Assembly: GCF_021502675.1 (NCBI RefSeq)
Contig: NZ_JAKFHA010000011.1
Location: forward strand, 179,189 to 240,918
DNA from: Yinghuangia soli
Lineage (GTDB): Bacteria; Actinomycetota; Actinomycetes; Streptomycetales; Streptomycetaceae
Reading direction: 5' to 3'
Length of the DNA: 61,730 bases
Positions 33,419 through 43,100 of the stretch are shown piece by piece. The number at the start of each line of letters is the position of its first letter. Position 1 is the stretch's first letter. The notes below the pieces were generated by a model that saw nothing but the letters and a program-made list of their open reading frames with translations, did not search any database and had not been told where the DNA came from. Both the position numbers and the translations under genes were made by a program.

Positions 33419-34318
33419 TCAGACCGCGGGTTTGGCCTGCCGCAGGACTTCGTCCACGCGCTTGCGATAATCGGAGAGTGCCACCGCGTTGCGCTCGATG
33501 TACAGGTTGTCGTACGCGATTGTGACCGCCAGTACGACCCCGACGAGATTGGTCGAGACTTTGCATCCGTTGTCAGCCGCTGCTGTGGCGCGCTGCTCCG
33601 AAGTGATCTCGGCTGTATGCCACTTGTCGTCCAGGTACGCCGCCGAAGGGTCCGGGTATTCGTACCCGTGCTCGCGCATGCAGCCGCGCCACGCATCCAC
33701 AGCCGCCTTGATGCGTGGGTCGTCGGCCGGGACTTTTGGACCTCCAAACGGAAGAACGCCCACGTTCGGGGAGACAGAGATTCCGCCGATCGAGTCCCGC
33801 CCGACCTTGAAGCATCCACCATCGGGAACGGGACGCCCGGCAAATTGGGCAACCTTGGATTGCGTGACGGGGTCCACGCCATTGAACACGCCGGCTTCGG
33901 CCGGGCTCAGCCCCGGCTGCTCCGGCATCGGGCCCGCGGGCCCACTGAGCTCGGCACGAACCCGGTAGCCGTCCATCCAGACCTGCTGCGGATCGAATGC
34001 ACCGAAGACCTCGTCGATGGTGCGGCGTATGTGCTCCGCGTTTTCGAGACCGATGACCTGTGCGGGGGTGAAAGTGATTCCGAAGCTGCGCATGCATTCG
34101 GCCATCGCGTCGTTCGCGGCCTGATTGACCAACTGCGATTCCCAGCCGGTCGGGATGTAGCGGTCGATCGGCCGCAGGATCTGCGCGGGATCGGTGACGG
34201 TCGTAATGCTGCCGATCGGAGGCGCCTGCGGTTCCCGCTCGGCACCGCCGCCGCACCCAGCGACGGCAAAAGCCGTCAAGGTCAGGGTGCAGAGAGATGT
34301 CACAGTCCTTTTGCGCAC
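33419..34318 (-). CDS. lipoprotein of unknown function, paralogue of the gene downstream
   Basis: 299 residues. The GTG at 34318 is supported by AAGGAGG 10 nt upstream; the open frame continues another 38 codons with no start signal. The lipobox is VAGC (Cys22). Paralogous blocks: VTDPAQILRPIDRY, AECMRSFGITFTPA, FAGRPVPDGGCFKV, GCMREHGYEYPDP, GCKVSTNLVG. The same four Cys are kept, suggesting two disulfides. Codon third positions are less GC-biased than in the nuo or mqn genes, which hints at relaxed or acquired DNA. The role is unknown. Confidence 0.82.
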   Translation of the reverse strand: MRKRTVTSLCTLTLTAFAVAGCGGGAEREPQAPPIGSITTVTDPAQILRPIDRYIPTGWESQLVNQAANDAMAECMRSFGITFTPAQVIGLENAEHIRRTIDEVFGAFDPQQVWMDGYRVRAELSGPAGPMPEQPGLSPAEAGVFNGVDPVTQSKVAQFAGRPVPDGGCFKVGRDSIGGISVSPNVGVLPFGGPKVPADDPRIKAAVDAWRGCMREHGYEYPDPSAAYLDDKWHTAEITSEQRATAAADNGCKVSTNLVGVVLAVTIAYDNLYIERNAVALSDYRKRVDEVLRQAKPAV

Positions 34319-34413
34319 GCTTCTTCGACCTCCTTTCGACTGCAGGACCGAGAATCGGGCGTGCGGGTGCACCGCCGCGATTCGCGTCGCGGCGGTGCAC
34401 CCGCACGTCGTAA

Positions 34414-34788
34414 TCAGCAGGGCTGTGTGCATCCACCGCGGCTGTTAATCCACAGCGCGGTCGTCACGGCAGTGTCTGCCGAGTTGGGGTCGTACCACTG
34501 CCCGGGATAGATGTGCGGGCTGTAGTACGAGGACCCGATGTGATACCAGACGAACGCATCCTGCGTTCCGGCAGAGTAGTGCCGGGTACTGGTGTAGTAC
34601 TTTCCGTTCACGCCGCCTGCGCCCTTGTAGCAGATGTCTCCTGCCATGGTCCAGATGCGGAACGGGGTGGTGTCCGATGCAGTGCACCTGGGGTTGGTAA
34701 TCGCCGAAGCCGGTGTCGAAGCGATTACTCCGGCCGTCGCCATGGTGCCTGCGATCGCCACGACCGCGGTCGCCTTGCGCATTCCCAT
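34414..34788 (-). CDS. small secreted Cys/Tyr-rich protein
   Basis: 124 residues. A signal peptide ends at ASTPASA (about residue 29). The mature part, 95 residues, contains four Cys (about 35, 54, 120, 124) and is rich in Tyr, Ser and Gly (YHIGSSYYSPHIYPGQWYD). GGGGGAA precedes the ATG at 34788. It could be a protease inhibitor or a cell-surface protein, but no family is recognised. It is upstream of the lipoprotein pair on the same strand and diverges from the export operon. Confidence 0.75.
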   Translation of the reverse strand: MGMRKATAVVAIAGTMATAGVIASTPASAITNPRCTASDTTPFRIWTMAGDICYKGAGGVNGKYYTSTRHYSAGTQDAFVWYHIGSSYYSPHIYPGQWYDPNSADTAVTTALWINSRGGCTQPC

Positions 34789-35070
34789 AAAGTTCCCCCG
34801 AACTATGGTCTGCAGCGGGCGTCGGAGCCCGCCGATGCAACGGACAGGTTGTCGAGGTGCGCGTGACGGTGTCAAGTGCCTGGAATTCACCGGTGACCAT
34901 CTTGGGAGGCATTCGTCGGGATGGTTGGGGCGGCCCGCAACTACGAGCGTTTGTCCCGGTATCAGCAGCGGCAAACGCTTGCTTCCTGGGTTTGCCGGAG
35001 GCATAATTCGACGCTCTTTGGCGACTGTCCGGATGGATGGTGGCGGCACGATGATCTTCGGGGAGAGATT

Positions 35071-36594
35071 GTGCGTTCATCCGATTCCGCCGGGGTGGCC
35101 GACGTCGGTGAGGATGCCATCGAAGTGAGCGACAGGGAATTCGGAATACCGGACTCCGCTTCACGCATGATCCGGCGCCAGCGGGTGGTCATCGGTATTG
35201 CGGTGGGTGCGGCGGTGCTTTCCCTTGCAGGGCTGGTGGCGTCGACGTTTGTGAAGTCGCCGGCGCAGGCGAAGTCCGAGGCCGGGCCGCCGAAGGCGTC
35301 GGTGCTGACGGCGACGGTCGAACGGCGGTTGCTGACGGACACGTTGGCCGTCCGGGGCAACGTGGTGACGACCGCGCAGATCGAGGTCACGCCGACTGCG
35401 CCGGTCGGGGCTGCTGCGCCGTTGGTGACCGGCACGCGCGCGCAGGCCGGTGCGCGGCTGCAGGGCGGGGACGTGGCCGTGGAGGTGTCCGGGCGGCCGG
35501 TGATCGTGCTGGCCGGTGCGGTTCCGGCGTACCGGGACCTCAAGCCGGGGGGCGAGGGGGCGGATGTCGCCCAGTTGCAAGCTGCGCTCACGGCCATGGG
35601 GCTCGGTGTCGGTGCCGATACGCGCGGGCACTTCGGTCCCGGGACCAAGGCGGCGCTGACCAAGCTGTACGAGCGTCTCGGATACGCGGTCCCGACCACG
35701 GGCGGCTCCGACCCACAGGCCGACCGGAAGGCTCTTCAGGCGGCGCAGACTTCGGTCGACGAGGCGCAGCGGGCGGTCGACAACATGAAGCGGCAGATCG
35801 CGGCGGGTGCGGGTACGCCTTCGGGGGCGCCGAGCCCGGGGGCGCCCGGAGGAACGCCCGGGCCTTCGGGTGACGGCAGTGAGCCTCTGTCCGAGCAACT
35901 GCGCTACCTGCAGAAGGCGTTGACGGCCGCCAAGCAGAATCAGGCGGAGCTGGTCGCCACCACAGGCCCGTATCTCCCGGTCGCCGAAGCGGTGTTCGTT
36001 CCGCAATTTCCGGTGAAGCTGGTGAAGTTGAACGCCAAGGTCGGCGACAAGGTGACCGCACCTCTTCTCACGCTCTCCTCGGGCAGCCTGGAGATCACCT
36101 CGGAACTGCCCCAGGACCAGGTGGGCCTGATCAAGCCCGGCATGGCGGTGCGGATCGACGCCGAGTCGATCGGCGGGCACGCGACCGGGACGGTCGCGCG
36201 CATCGGTGGGGGACAGGCAGCTGCAGGCCAGCATGCCGGGCCGAGCGCGGGCTTCCCGGGTGCCCCGACCGCGGCACCCGCGAACCAGCAGGGCGGCTCC
36301 TCCCGCACCCCGTTCACCGTGGCCCCGGAGAAGGCTCTCGAGCCGAACTGGGACGGCCAGAACGTCCGGCTCACCATCACTCAGGCATCGACGCCCGCTC
36401 CGGTGCTGGTCGTCCCGGTCTCGGCGCTCTCGACAAGTGCCGACGGCCGCACGACCGTCACCAAGCGCGACGCAGCCGGACGTACCGCCCAAGTGGAGGT
36501 CAAGGCCGGGCTGTCGGGCGATGGCTACGTCGAAGTGATCGCGGCGGGACCGGCGCAGCTGGAGGCCGGCGACACTGTCGTGGTCGGCGCATGA
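35071..36594 (+). CDS. membrane-fusion/peptidoglycan-binding adaptor of a MacB-like exporter
   Basis: 507 residues from a GTG at 35071, chosen because GGGGAGAG lies 3-10 nt upstream; the frame is open further upstream without a ribosome site. One membrane helix (about 38-60) is followed by an external part. This has a PG_binding_1 domain (about 154-210: YRDLKPGGEGADVAQLQAAL), a helical hairpin with a Gly/Pro insert, and a C-terminal barrel (LEITSELPQDQVGLIKPGM). This is the usual actinobacterial adaptor that couples an ABC exporter to the cell wall. Its stop overlaps the ATPase start (ATGA). Confidence 0.88.
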   Translation: MRSSDSAGVADVGEDAIEVSDREFGIPDSASRMIRRQRVVIGIAVGAAVLSLAGLVASTFVKSPAQAKSEAGPPKASVLTATVERRLLTDTLAVRGNVVTTAQIEVTPTAPVGAAAPLVTGTRAQAGARLQGGDVAVEVSGRPVIVLAGAVPAYRDLKPGGEGADVAQLQAALTAMGLGVGADTRGHFGPGTKAALTKLYERLGYAVPTTGGSDPQADRKALQAAQTSVDEAQRAVDNMKRQIAAGAGTPSGAPSPGAPGGTPGPSGDGSEPLSEQLRYLQKALTAAKQNQAELVATTGPYLPVAEAVFVPQFPVKLVKLNAKVGDKVTAPLLTLSSGSLEITSELPQDQVGLIKPGMAVRIDAESIGGHATGTVARIGGGQAAAGQHAGPSAGFPGAPTAAPANQQGGSSRTPFTVAPEKALEPNWDGQNVRLTITQASTPAPVLVVPVSALSTSADGRTTVTKRDAAGRTAQVEVKAGLSGDGYVEVIAAGPAQLEAGDTVVVGA

Positions 36595-37388
36595 GCCTGC
36601 TGCGGCGGCGGAACCGGCAGGCGCGGTCTGCCGGAGACGATGCCCTTGGTCGGCCGATGACGGACACCCCGGTCATCCGCTTCGACGGCGTCGGCCTCAC
36701 CTACCCGGGTCCGCCGCCCGTGACCGCGCTGCGCGACTGCCGGATGACCGTCGAGCGCGGCGAGTTCGTCGCTGTCGTCGGCCCTTCCGGCTCGGGCAAG
36801 TCGACGTTCCTCAACCTCGCCGGCCTGCTGGACCGCCCCACCACCGGAACGTACGAGCTCGACGGCATCGACGTCCGCTCGCTGTCCGAGACCGAGCGGA
36901 CCGCGCTTCGCGGACGCCGCCTCGGCTTCGTCTTCCAGGCGTTCCATCTTCTTCCCTACCGCACCGCGCTGGAGAACGTCGCGCTCGCGCAGCTCTACAG
37001 CCGTGTCTCCGCCGCCGACCGCCGCAAGGCCGCCGCCGAGGCATTGCGGCGTGTGGGCCTCGGCCACCGCATGCACGCACTGCCGACGACGCTCTCCGGC
37101 GGTGAGCGCCAACGCGTCGCCATCGCAAGGGCGTTGGTCAACCGTCCCAGTCTCCTCCTGTGCGACGAGCCGACCGGCAGCCTCGACACCTCAACCGCAG
37201 GGACCGTCATGGACCTGCTCGCCGAGCTCAACTCGGCCGGACTCACCATCGTCGTGATCACCCACGACCTGCACGTCGCGGGCCGAGCAGACCGCATCCT
37301 CGCGATCCGGGACGGACGGCTGAGCGCCGACCGACCGTCCGGGCAGGCCGCCTCAGCCCCGCAGGAGCCGCATGCCCACGCCGGATAG
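36591..37388 (+). CDS. ABC transporter ATP-binding protein (MacB/LolD type)
   Basis: 265 residues. Walker A GPSGSGKST (about 64-72), Q-loop FVFQAFHLLP, signature LSGGERQR, Walker B LLLCDEPTGSLD and the switch His in ITHDLHVAG are all intact. ATG 36591 overlaps the adaptor stop; an internal ATG at 36657 would remove a 22-residue non-conserved leader. It powers the permease encoded next. The three-gene set resembles exporters for antimicrobial peptides or envelope proteins; the substrate cannot be read from sequence. Confidence 0.93.
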   Translation: MSLLRRRNRQARSAGDDALGRPMTDTPVIRFDGVGLTYPGPPPVTALRDCRMTVERGEFVAVVGPSGSGKSTFLNLAGLLDRPTTGTYELDGIDVRSLSETERTALRGRRLGFVFQAFHLLPYRTALENVALAQLYSRVSAADRRKAAAEALRRVGLGHRMHALPTTLSGGERQRVAIARALVNRPSLLLCDEPTGSLDTSTAGTVMDLLAELNSAGLTIVVITHDLHVAGRADRILAIRDGRLSADRPSGQAASAPQEPHAHAG

Positions 37389-38631
37389 CCGTCGCGGACG
37401 ACGCGCACGCGGCATCGAACCCTCCGGAATCCGGCGCCGCGACCTGGCCGCCGAAGCGCTCGCCGGGGTTCTGCAGCGACCTGCCCGCTCGGTCCTCACC
37501 ATGCTCGGAACGGTCCTCGGCATCGGGGCCTTCGTGGCCGTCCTCGGCCTGACCGCGACGGCCGGCGGTCAGATCGACAAGCGGTTCGACGAGCTCAGCG
37601 CCACCCAGGTCACCGTCGCCGACGTCGGCACAGGTGTCCCCGACGACCCGACGCTGTCCTTCCCTGCCGACGCGGACCAGCGCATCGGCGCCCTCAACGG
37701 CGTCGTCGCAGGCGGCGTCTTCTGGCCGATCGACCAGGCCCGCCCCAGATTCGCCGCCACCCCCGACGCGGACGCCCCCGGTGCCGGGTACGGAGACGGC
37801 ATCCGGCTCTACGCGGCCAGCCCCGGGGCGCTGGCCGCGATGGAGCCCACCCTGCGCACCGGCCGGACGTACGACCGGTTCGCCGAGAGCCGCCGCGAAC
37901 GCGTCGCCGTGCTCGGCCCCGGGGCCGCCCGCAAACTCGGCATCACCCGGCTCGACGGCAACCCGGCCGTGTTCGTGAACGGCAGCCCCTACACCGTGGT
38001 CGGCATCATCGCGGACACCCGCCGCATGCCGGAGCTGCTGTCCTCGGTCTTCATCCCCGCCGCCACCGCCGTCCAGGGCTTCGGCGAACCCGTCGGCCCG
38101 CGCGCGTCGATGATCGTCCACACCCGTATCGGCGCCGCCCGGCTCATCGCCCGCCAGGCACCCGTGGCCCTGCGCCCCGACGGCCCGCAACTGTTCAGCG
38201 TGACGCCGCCGCCGGACCCCCGCGACCTGCGCGAGGACGTCGGCCGCGCGCTCGACAGCCTCTTCCTTCTTCTTGCCTCGGTCAGCCTCGTCATCGGCGC
38301 GGTCGGCATCGCGAACACCACGCTCGTCGCGGTCCTCGAGCGGACCCCCGAGATCGGCCTGCGCCGCACGCTCGGAGCCCGTCCCCGGCACATCGCGCTG
38401 CAGTTCCTTGCCGAATCCACCGCACTGGGCACCCTCGGCGGCCTCATCGGCACCAGTTGCGGCGTCGCTGTCGTCCTGGCCACTGCGGTCGGCAATGACT
38501 GGACGGCCATCCTCGAACCGTGGGTGGTCGTGCCCGCGCCGCTGATCGGCAGCGCCGTCGGCCTTGTCGCCGGCCTCTATCCCGCACTGCGCGCCGCCCG
38601 CATCGAACCCGCGGACGCCCTCCGCCGCTGA
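37372..38631 (+). CDS. ABC transporter permease (MacB/FtsX family)
   Basis: 419 residues. An N-terminal helix (about 40-62: RPARSVLTMLGTVLGIGAFV) is followed by a MacB-type periplasmic core domain (about 65-295). Three C-terminal helices belong to the FtsX domain, including IGAVGIANTTLVAVLERTPE, then RTLGARPRHIALQFLAES. It overlaps the ATPase gene by 17 bp. The MacB-type architecture points to mechanotransmission (pulling substrate outward through the adaptor), not transport across its own channel. The stop is 11 bp from the convergent acyltransferase. Confidence 0.93.
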   Translation: MPTPDSRRGRRARGIEPSGIRRRDLAAEALAGVLQRPARSVLTMLGTVLGIGAFVAVLGLTATAGGQIDKRFDELSATQVTVADVGTGVPDDPTLSFPADADQRIGALNGVVAGGVFWPIDQARPRFAATPDADAPGAGYGDGIRLYAASPGALAAMEPTLRTGRTYDRFAESRRERVAVLGPGAARKLGITRLDGNPAVFVNGSPYTVVGIIADTRRMPELLSSVFIPAATAVQGFGEPVGPRASMIVHTRIGAARLIARQAPVALRPDGPQLFSVTPPPDPRDLREDVGRALDSLFLLLASVSLVIGAVGIANTTLVAVLERTPEIGLRRTLGARPRHIALQFLAESTALGTLGGLIGTSCGVAVVLATAVGNDWTAILEPWVVVPAPLIGSAVGLVAGLYPALRAARIEPADALRR

Positions 38632-38642
38632 GCTAGTCCTTC

Positions 38643-39884
38643 CTAGTCCTTCGGCATCGTGGCGAAGGCGCGTTTGAGGCCGGTGGAGAGGCGGGGGGCG
38701 ACGCGCTTTTCGACGAGGACGTGGATGAGCCAGGCGACCACGAGGACCCAGAGCATCACCATGAACACGACCAGGTGCGGATTGAAGCGGCCGCGGAGGG
38801 CGATGATGAGCGCCCAGCCTGCCTCGCAGTGGATCAGGTAGACGGGGAACGTCAGGGCGCCGAGGGTGGTGAGCCAGGGGTAGCGGATGCGGTCCAGGTA
38901 GCCCAGCGCGAGGACGGCCATCACGACGTAGAAGAGCGTCACCAGTGCATGCGTCGGCCAGGACGGCATGTTGTGGTGCATCATCCACTCGGTCGACTCC
39001 TGGCGGGCGATCACGCTGTGCTGGGAGAACGCGAAGGCGAAGGCGACGATCCCCCAGAGGAGCAGGGTCGGGCCGTTGCGGCGCATCAGGAAGAAGGCGA
39101 TGCCCGCGATGAAGAAGGGGGCGGACTCCGGGATCAGCAGGATCTCGAGCGTCCTGTTGTCGATGGCCGTGGCGAGCGTCGCCGCGGTCATCCAGAGGGC
39201 GCAGAAGACGATCACCCGCTGGTAGGTGACGCCCCGCCAGACGACGATCGCGAAGAGCAGGTAGAACCTCAGCTCCACCCAGAGTGTCCAGTAGACCGCG
39301 TCGACGGCCGGTGCCCCCAGGGGTTCCTGGAGCATCGTCAGATTGAGCAGCCGGTCCCAGACCGAGACGGCCGAGACGCCCTTGCCCTCGGCGACGGTGT
39401 ACACGATCAGTGTCGTGACGACGATGGCCGCCCAGTAGGCGGGGTAGAGGCGCGTGATGCGGGACGTGACGAACTGCCCGATGCTCCGGCCCCATGAACT
39501 CATGCAGATGACGAAGCCGCTGATGAGGAAGAAGAACTCGACGCCGAGCCAGCCGTAGCCGCTGACCACCACGAGGGTGCTGTCGAAGAGCCGCTGCGGT
39601 TCGCCGATGCCCCACGCGTACGGCGCGATCACGAAGTGGTGCAGCATGACGATGGCCGCTGCTATGAACCGCAGGCCGTCCAGGGCCGCGAGCCGGCCCC
39701 CTGCCGCCCTCGGCGCCGCCGGGGCCGTCGGGGACTTGGGGGTCTCCGGAGCCGATGCTTCCGCCGGTGCCGGCGCATCCGCCGGGGCCGCCGGGGGCGG
39801 CGATATCTGGCGGGAACCAGGGGACTTCAGCCTGGCTTCACGCGACAGCAGCGAAAAGTTCACGGGGGATTTATATCGGGCCAC
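38643..39884 (-). CDS. membrane acyltransferase family 3 (OafA-like) protein
   Basis: About 413 residues, start uncertain (GTG at 39884 or 39896; neither has a good ribosome site). A Pro/Ala-rich N-terminus precedes the acyltransferase-3 core: RLAALDGLRFIAAAIVMLHH with the catalytic His, YGWLGVEFFFLISGFVICMS, and TLWVELRFYLLF. About ten membrane helices follow. Such enzymes O-acylate surface sugars or natural products. It diverges from the large sorbosone-dehydrogenase-like gene with a 255-bp gap, so both may act on cell-surface sugars. That link is inference. Confidence 0.87.
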   Translation of the reverse strand: MARYKSPVNFSLLSREARLKSPGSRQISPPPAAPADAPAPAEASAPETPKSPTAPAAPRAAGGRLAALDGLRFIAAAIVMLHHFVIAPYAWGIGEPQRLFDSTLVVVSGYGWLGVEFFFLISGFVICMSSWGRSIGQFVTSRITRLYPAYWAAIVVTTLIVYTVAEGKGVSAVSVWDRLLNLTMLQEPLGAPAVDAVYWTLWVELRFYLLFAIVVWRGVTYQRVIVFCALWMTAATLATAIDNRTLEILLIPESAPFFIAGIAFFLMRRNGPTLLLWGIVAFAFAFSQHSVIARQESTEWMMHHNMPSWPTHALVTLFYVVMAVLALGYLDRIRYPWLTTLGALTFPVYLIHCEAGWALIIALRGRFNPHLVVFMVMLWVLVVAWLIHVLVEKRVAPRLSTGLKRAFATMPKD

Positions 39885-40139
39885 TAGCGAATCCACAGTG
39901 CATGTCGGAACTGTTACATATCCGAGCTGCGCGGTCGGGGTGCCTCCGGGGTCGGCGGATCGGCTCTGGGAGCGGCATCCCGCAGGTTCGCGGGCTTCCG
40001 GGCGGCGGGACGAGTGTGAGCGGGAACACCCGGCGCCCTGCCCGGGATCGGGGCCGATGCCCCTCTGTCCAGCCGTAAGCAAGTTGAAACCACAAATGCC
40101 TTCTTATTGACCTGCAAGTTGGCTAGCTTCTGATGCCCC

Positions 40140-43100
40140 ATGCTGCTATACGGGCGCATGGTCACAGGGGGTTGTTCCATCAACACGCACAGACGCCCGC
40201 GGTTCCAGTACAGGTCGGCGGGACAGCTGATCACCGCGTTGGGCATCGTTCTCACACTCACCGCAGGCCTGTTCTGGTACACGCTGGCGGAGCGCGGCGA
40301 GGCCGCGCAGACCCTTCCGCCCGGGTTCTCGGTCCGCGAATCGACCACCGGACAGCAGGGCCTGACCACGGACTTCGTGTTCACTCCCGACGGCGGCTAC
40401 ATAACCATCGGCAAATCGGGCCACGTCGCGTACGTGTCCGCCGGCGGCCAGGTCACCCCGCTGAAGGACATACCGGTCGACGACACGCTCGACCTCGGGC
40501 TGACCGGCATGGCGCTCGCACCCGACTTCGCGACCAACCGCACCATGTACACCGCGTACACCACCACGGACGGAAAGCTGCGCCTGAGCCGCTGGAAGGT
40601 CGACGGCCAATCCGCGCCCACCGGGCTCAGCGACGAGTTCGTGATGGTCGAGGCCCCGGCCCGCTTCACCGCCCACGCGATCACCGGCGTCCTCGCCGAC
40701 GCGGACGGCTACGTCTGGCTGAGCATCGGCGACAACGCCGACTTCGTGCCGGTCGACCCGCGGGCGTTGGACGCGCAGAAGCCCGATTCCCCGTACGGCA
40801 AGCTGATGCGCCTGGACAACCAGGGCCGCGGCGTCCCCGGCAACCCGGGCTACAACGCCGCCGCCCCGGACTCGTGGGCCAGCCGCATGTACGCGTCCGG
40901 CTTCCGCAGCCCCTTCCGGCTGTCCCTCGACCCGGTGACCGGCGCCCCGCTGGTCGGCGACGTCGGCTGGGGCACGTGGGAGGAGATCGACCTGGTCCGG
41001 GCCGGCGACAACTACGGATGGCCCTGCTGGGAAGGCGACTTCCCGACCGCCGGCTACACCGACCTGCCGGGCTGCAAGGGCGTCGCGGCCAGCAAGCCGC
41101 TGTACGCCTACAACCACGACGGCAAGGGGGCGAGCGTCACCGGCGGCGTGGTCTACACCGGTATCTCGTACCCGGAGCAGTACCGCAACAGCTACTTCTT
41201 CGGCGACTACTCGCAGCGGATGATCCGCACGATGAAGATCCGCGACGCGCAGGGCGCGCAGCTCGCGAACCCGGTGGCCGAGGTGTTCAGCCACGACCCG
41301 AACACGGACTGGCGGTCGACCAGCACGGGTCCGGCCAAGTTCGCCGCGGCCCCGGGCAACGGCGACATCGTCTACGTCGACCTGTACACCAACTCGGTCA
41401 AGCGCCTGGTCTACGAGGCGGGCAACCGCGCGCCGGTGGCCAAGGCCACCACCACCGTCGACCCCGCGCAGCTGACCGTCACCTTCGACGCGAGCGACTC
41501 GAACGACCTGGACGGCGACCCGCTCACCTACGCCTGGGACTTCGGCGACGGCGAGTCCGGCACCGGCCCGGTGGTGACGCACAAGTACGAGGAGCCGGGC
41601 GACTACGAGGCGACCGTGACGGTCACCGACACCGGCGGCAAGACCGGTACATACAAGGTGAAGGTCGTCCCGGCCAACCACGCGCCGAAGATCGAATGGA
41701 CCGCGCCCGCCGCGGACCGCAAGTTCAAGGTCGGCGAGAAGGTGCGCATCGAGGCGCAGGCCACCGACACCGAGGACGGCGCGCTGAACCTGCGCTGGGA
41801 AGTCGTCATGGCGCACTGCTACGGCGGCACCTGCCACGCGCACAATGACAGCGGCCACGAGGGCGGCACCTTCGACCGGGCGTTCCCGGACCATGGCGAC
41901 GACACGCACATGCAGCTGACCGCGATCGCGACCGACTCCAAGGGCGTGACCACCCAGCGCGTCTACGCGGCCTGGCCCAAGCTGGTGACCCTGACGGTCA
42001 AGGCGGACACCCCGGTGACCGTGACGCTCAACTCGCACCAGGCCGCGAGCGTGCCGGTCGTGGTGGGCTCCAAGGTGACGATGACCGCGCCGGAGACCGC
42101 CACCGACGGTGTGGCCACCTTCGCCCGCTGGGGCGACGACGAGACGGAGCGGGCCCGCGAGGCGGTCATGCCCGACCACGACTGGGAGCTGACGCTCGAC
42201 TACGCGACGCCGATCGACAAGCGGCTCGCCGCCGAGCCCGCGGTGGCCGCCCTGCTGGGCGCCCCGACCGGCCCCGAGGTCGGCGACGCGGACCTGCGCT
42301 CCCGGGAGTTCGCCAAGGGGCGCGCGTACTGGAGCCGGGCGGCCGGCGTGCACGTCATCCGTGGCGAACTGCTCGCGAACTACCTCGCGCAGGGCGGCGC
42401 GGCGAACTTCGGCCCGCCGACCACCGACGAGCTGACCGCCCCGGACGGGGTCGGCAAGTACCACCAGTTCGGTCCGGGGGCCTCCGCGTACTGGAGCCCG
42501 CGCACCGGATCGCACATGGTGTGGGGTGCCATTCACGCCAAGTGGCGGGCGCTCGGCGGCGAAGGCGGTTCGCTGGGGTACCCCGCCACCGACGAGGGCA
42601 ACACCGGCAGGCCCGGCGGCCGGTACAACAACTTCGAGAAGGGCAGCATCACCTGGTCGGCGACGACCGGGGCGCACGCGGTGAGCGGCGCGTTCGGTGC
42701 GAAGTACGCGCAGTACGGCTGGGATGCGGGGATCCTCGGGTTCCCGGTCAGTGACGAGGCGCCTACCGGGCGTCCCGGCGGCCGCTACATCAACTTCCAG
42801 AACGGCGTGATCATCGTGTCCGACGTCGGCGGCGCCCGCGCCGTCTACGGCGGCATCTTCACCAAGTGGGGCCAGACCGGCTGGGACGGCGGCTACTTGG
42901 GCTTCCCGCTGACCGACGAGGCGAACACCGGGCGCCCGGGCGGCAGGTACGCCGTCTTCCAGGGCGGCACCATCTACTGGTCGGCGCAGACCGGCCCGCA
43001 GGTGGTCATGGGGGCGATCGCGCAGAAGTACGCGGAGTACAACTGGGATTCGGGCGGCCTCGGCTTCCCGACCACCAGTGAGGCCTCGACCCGCAACGGC

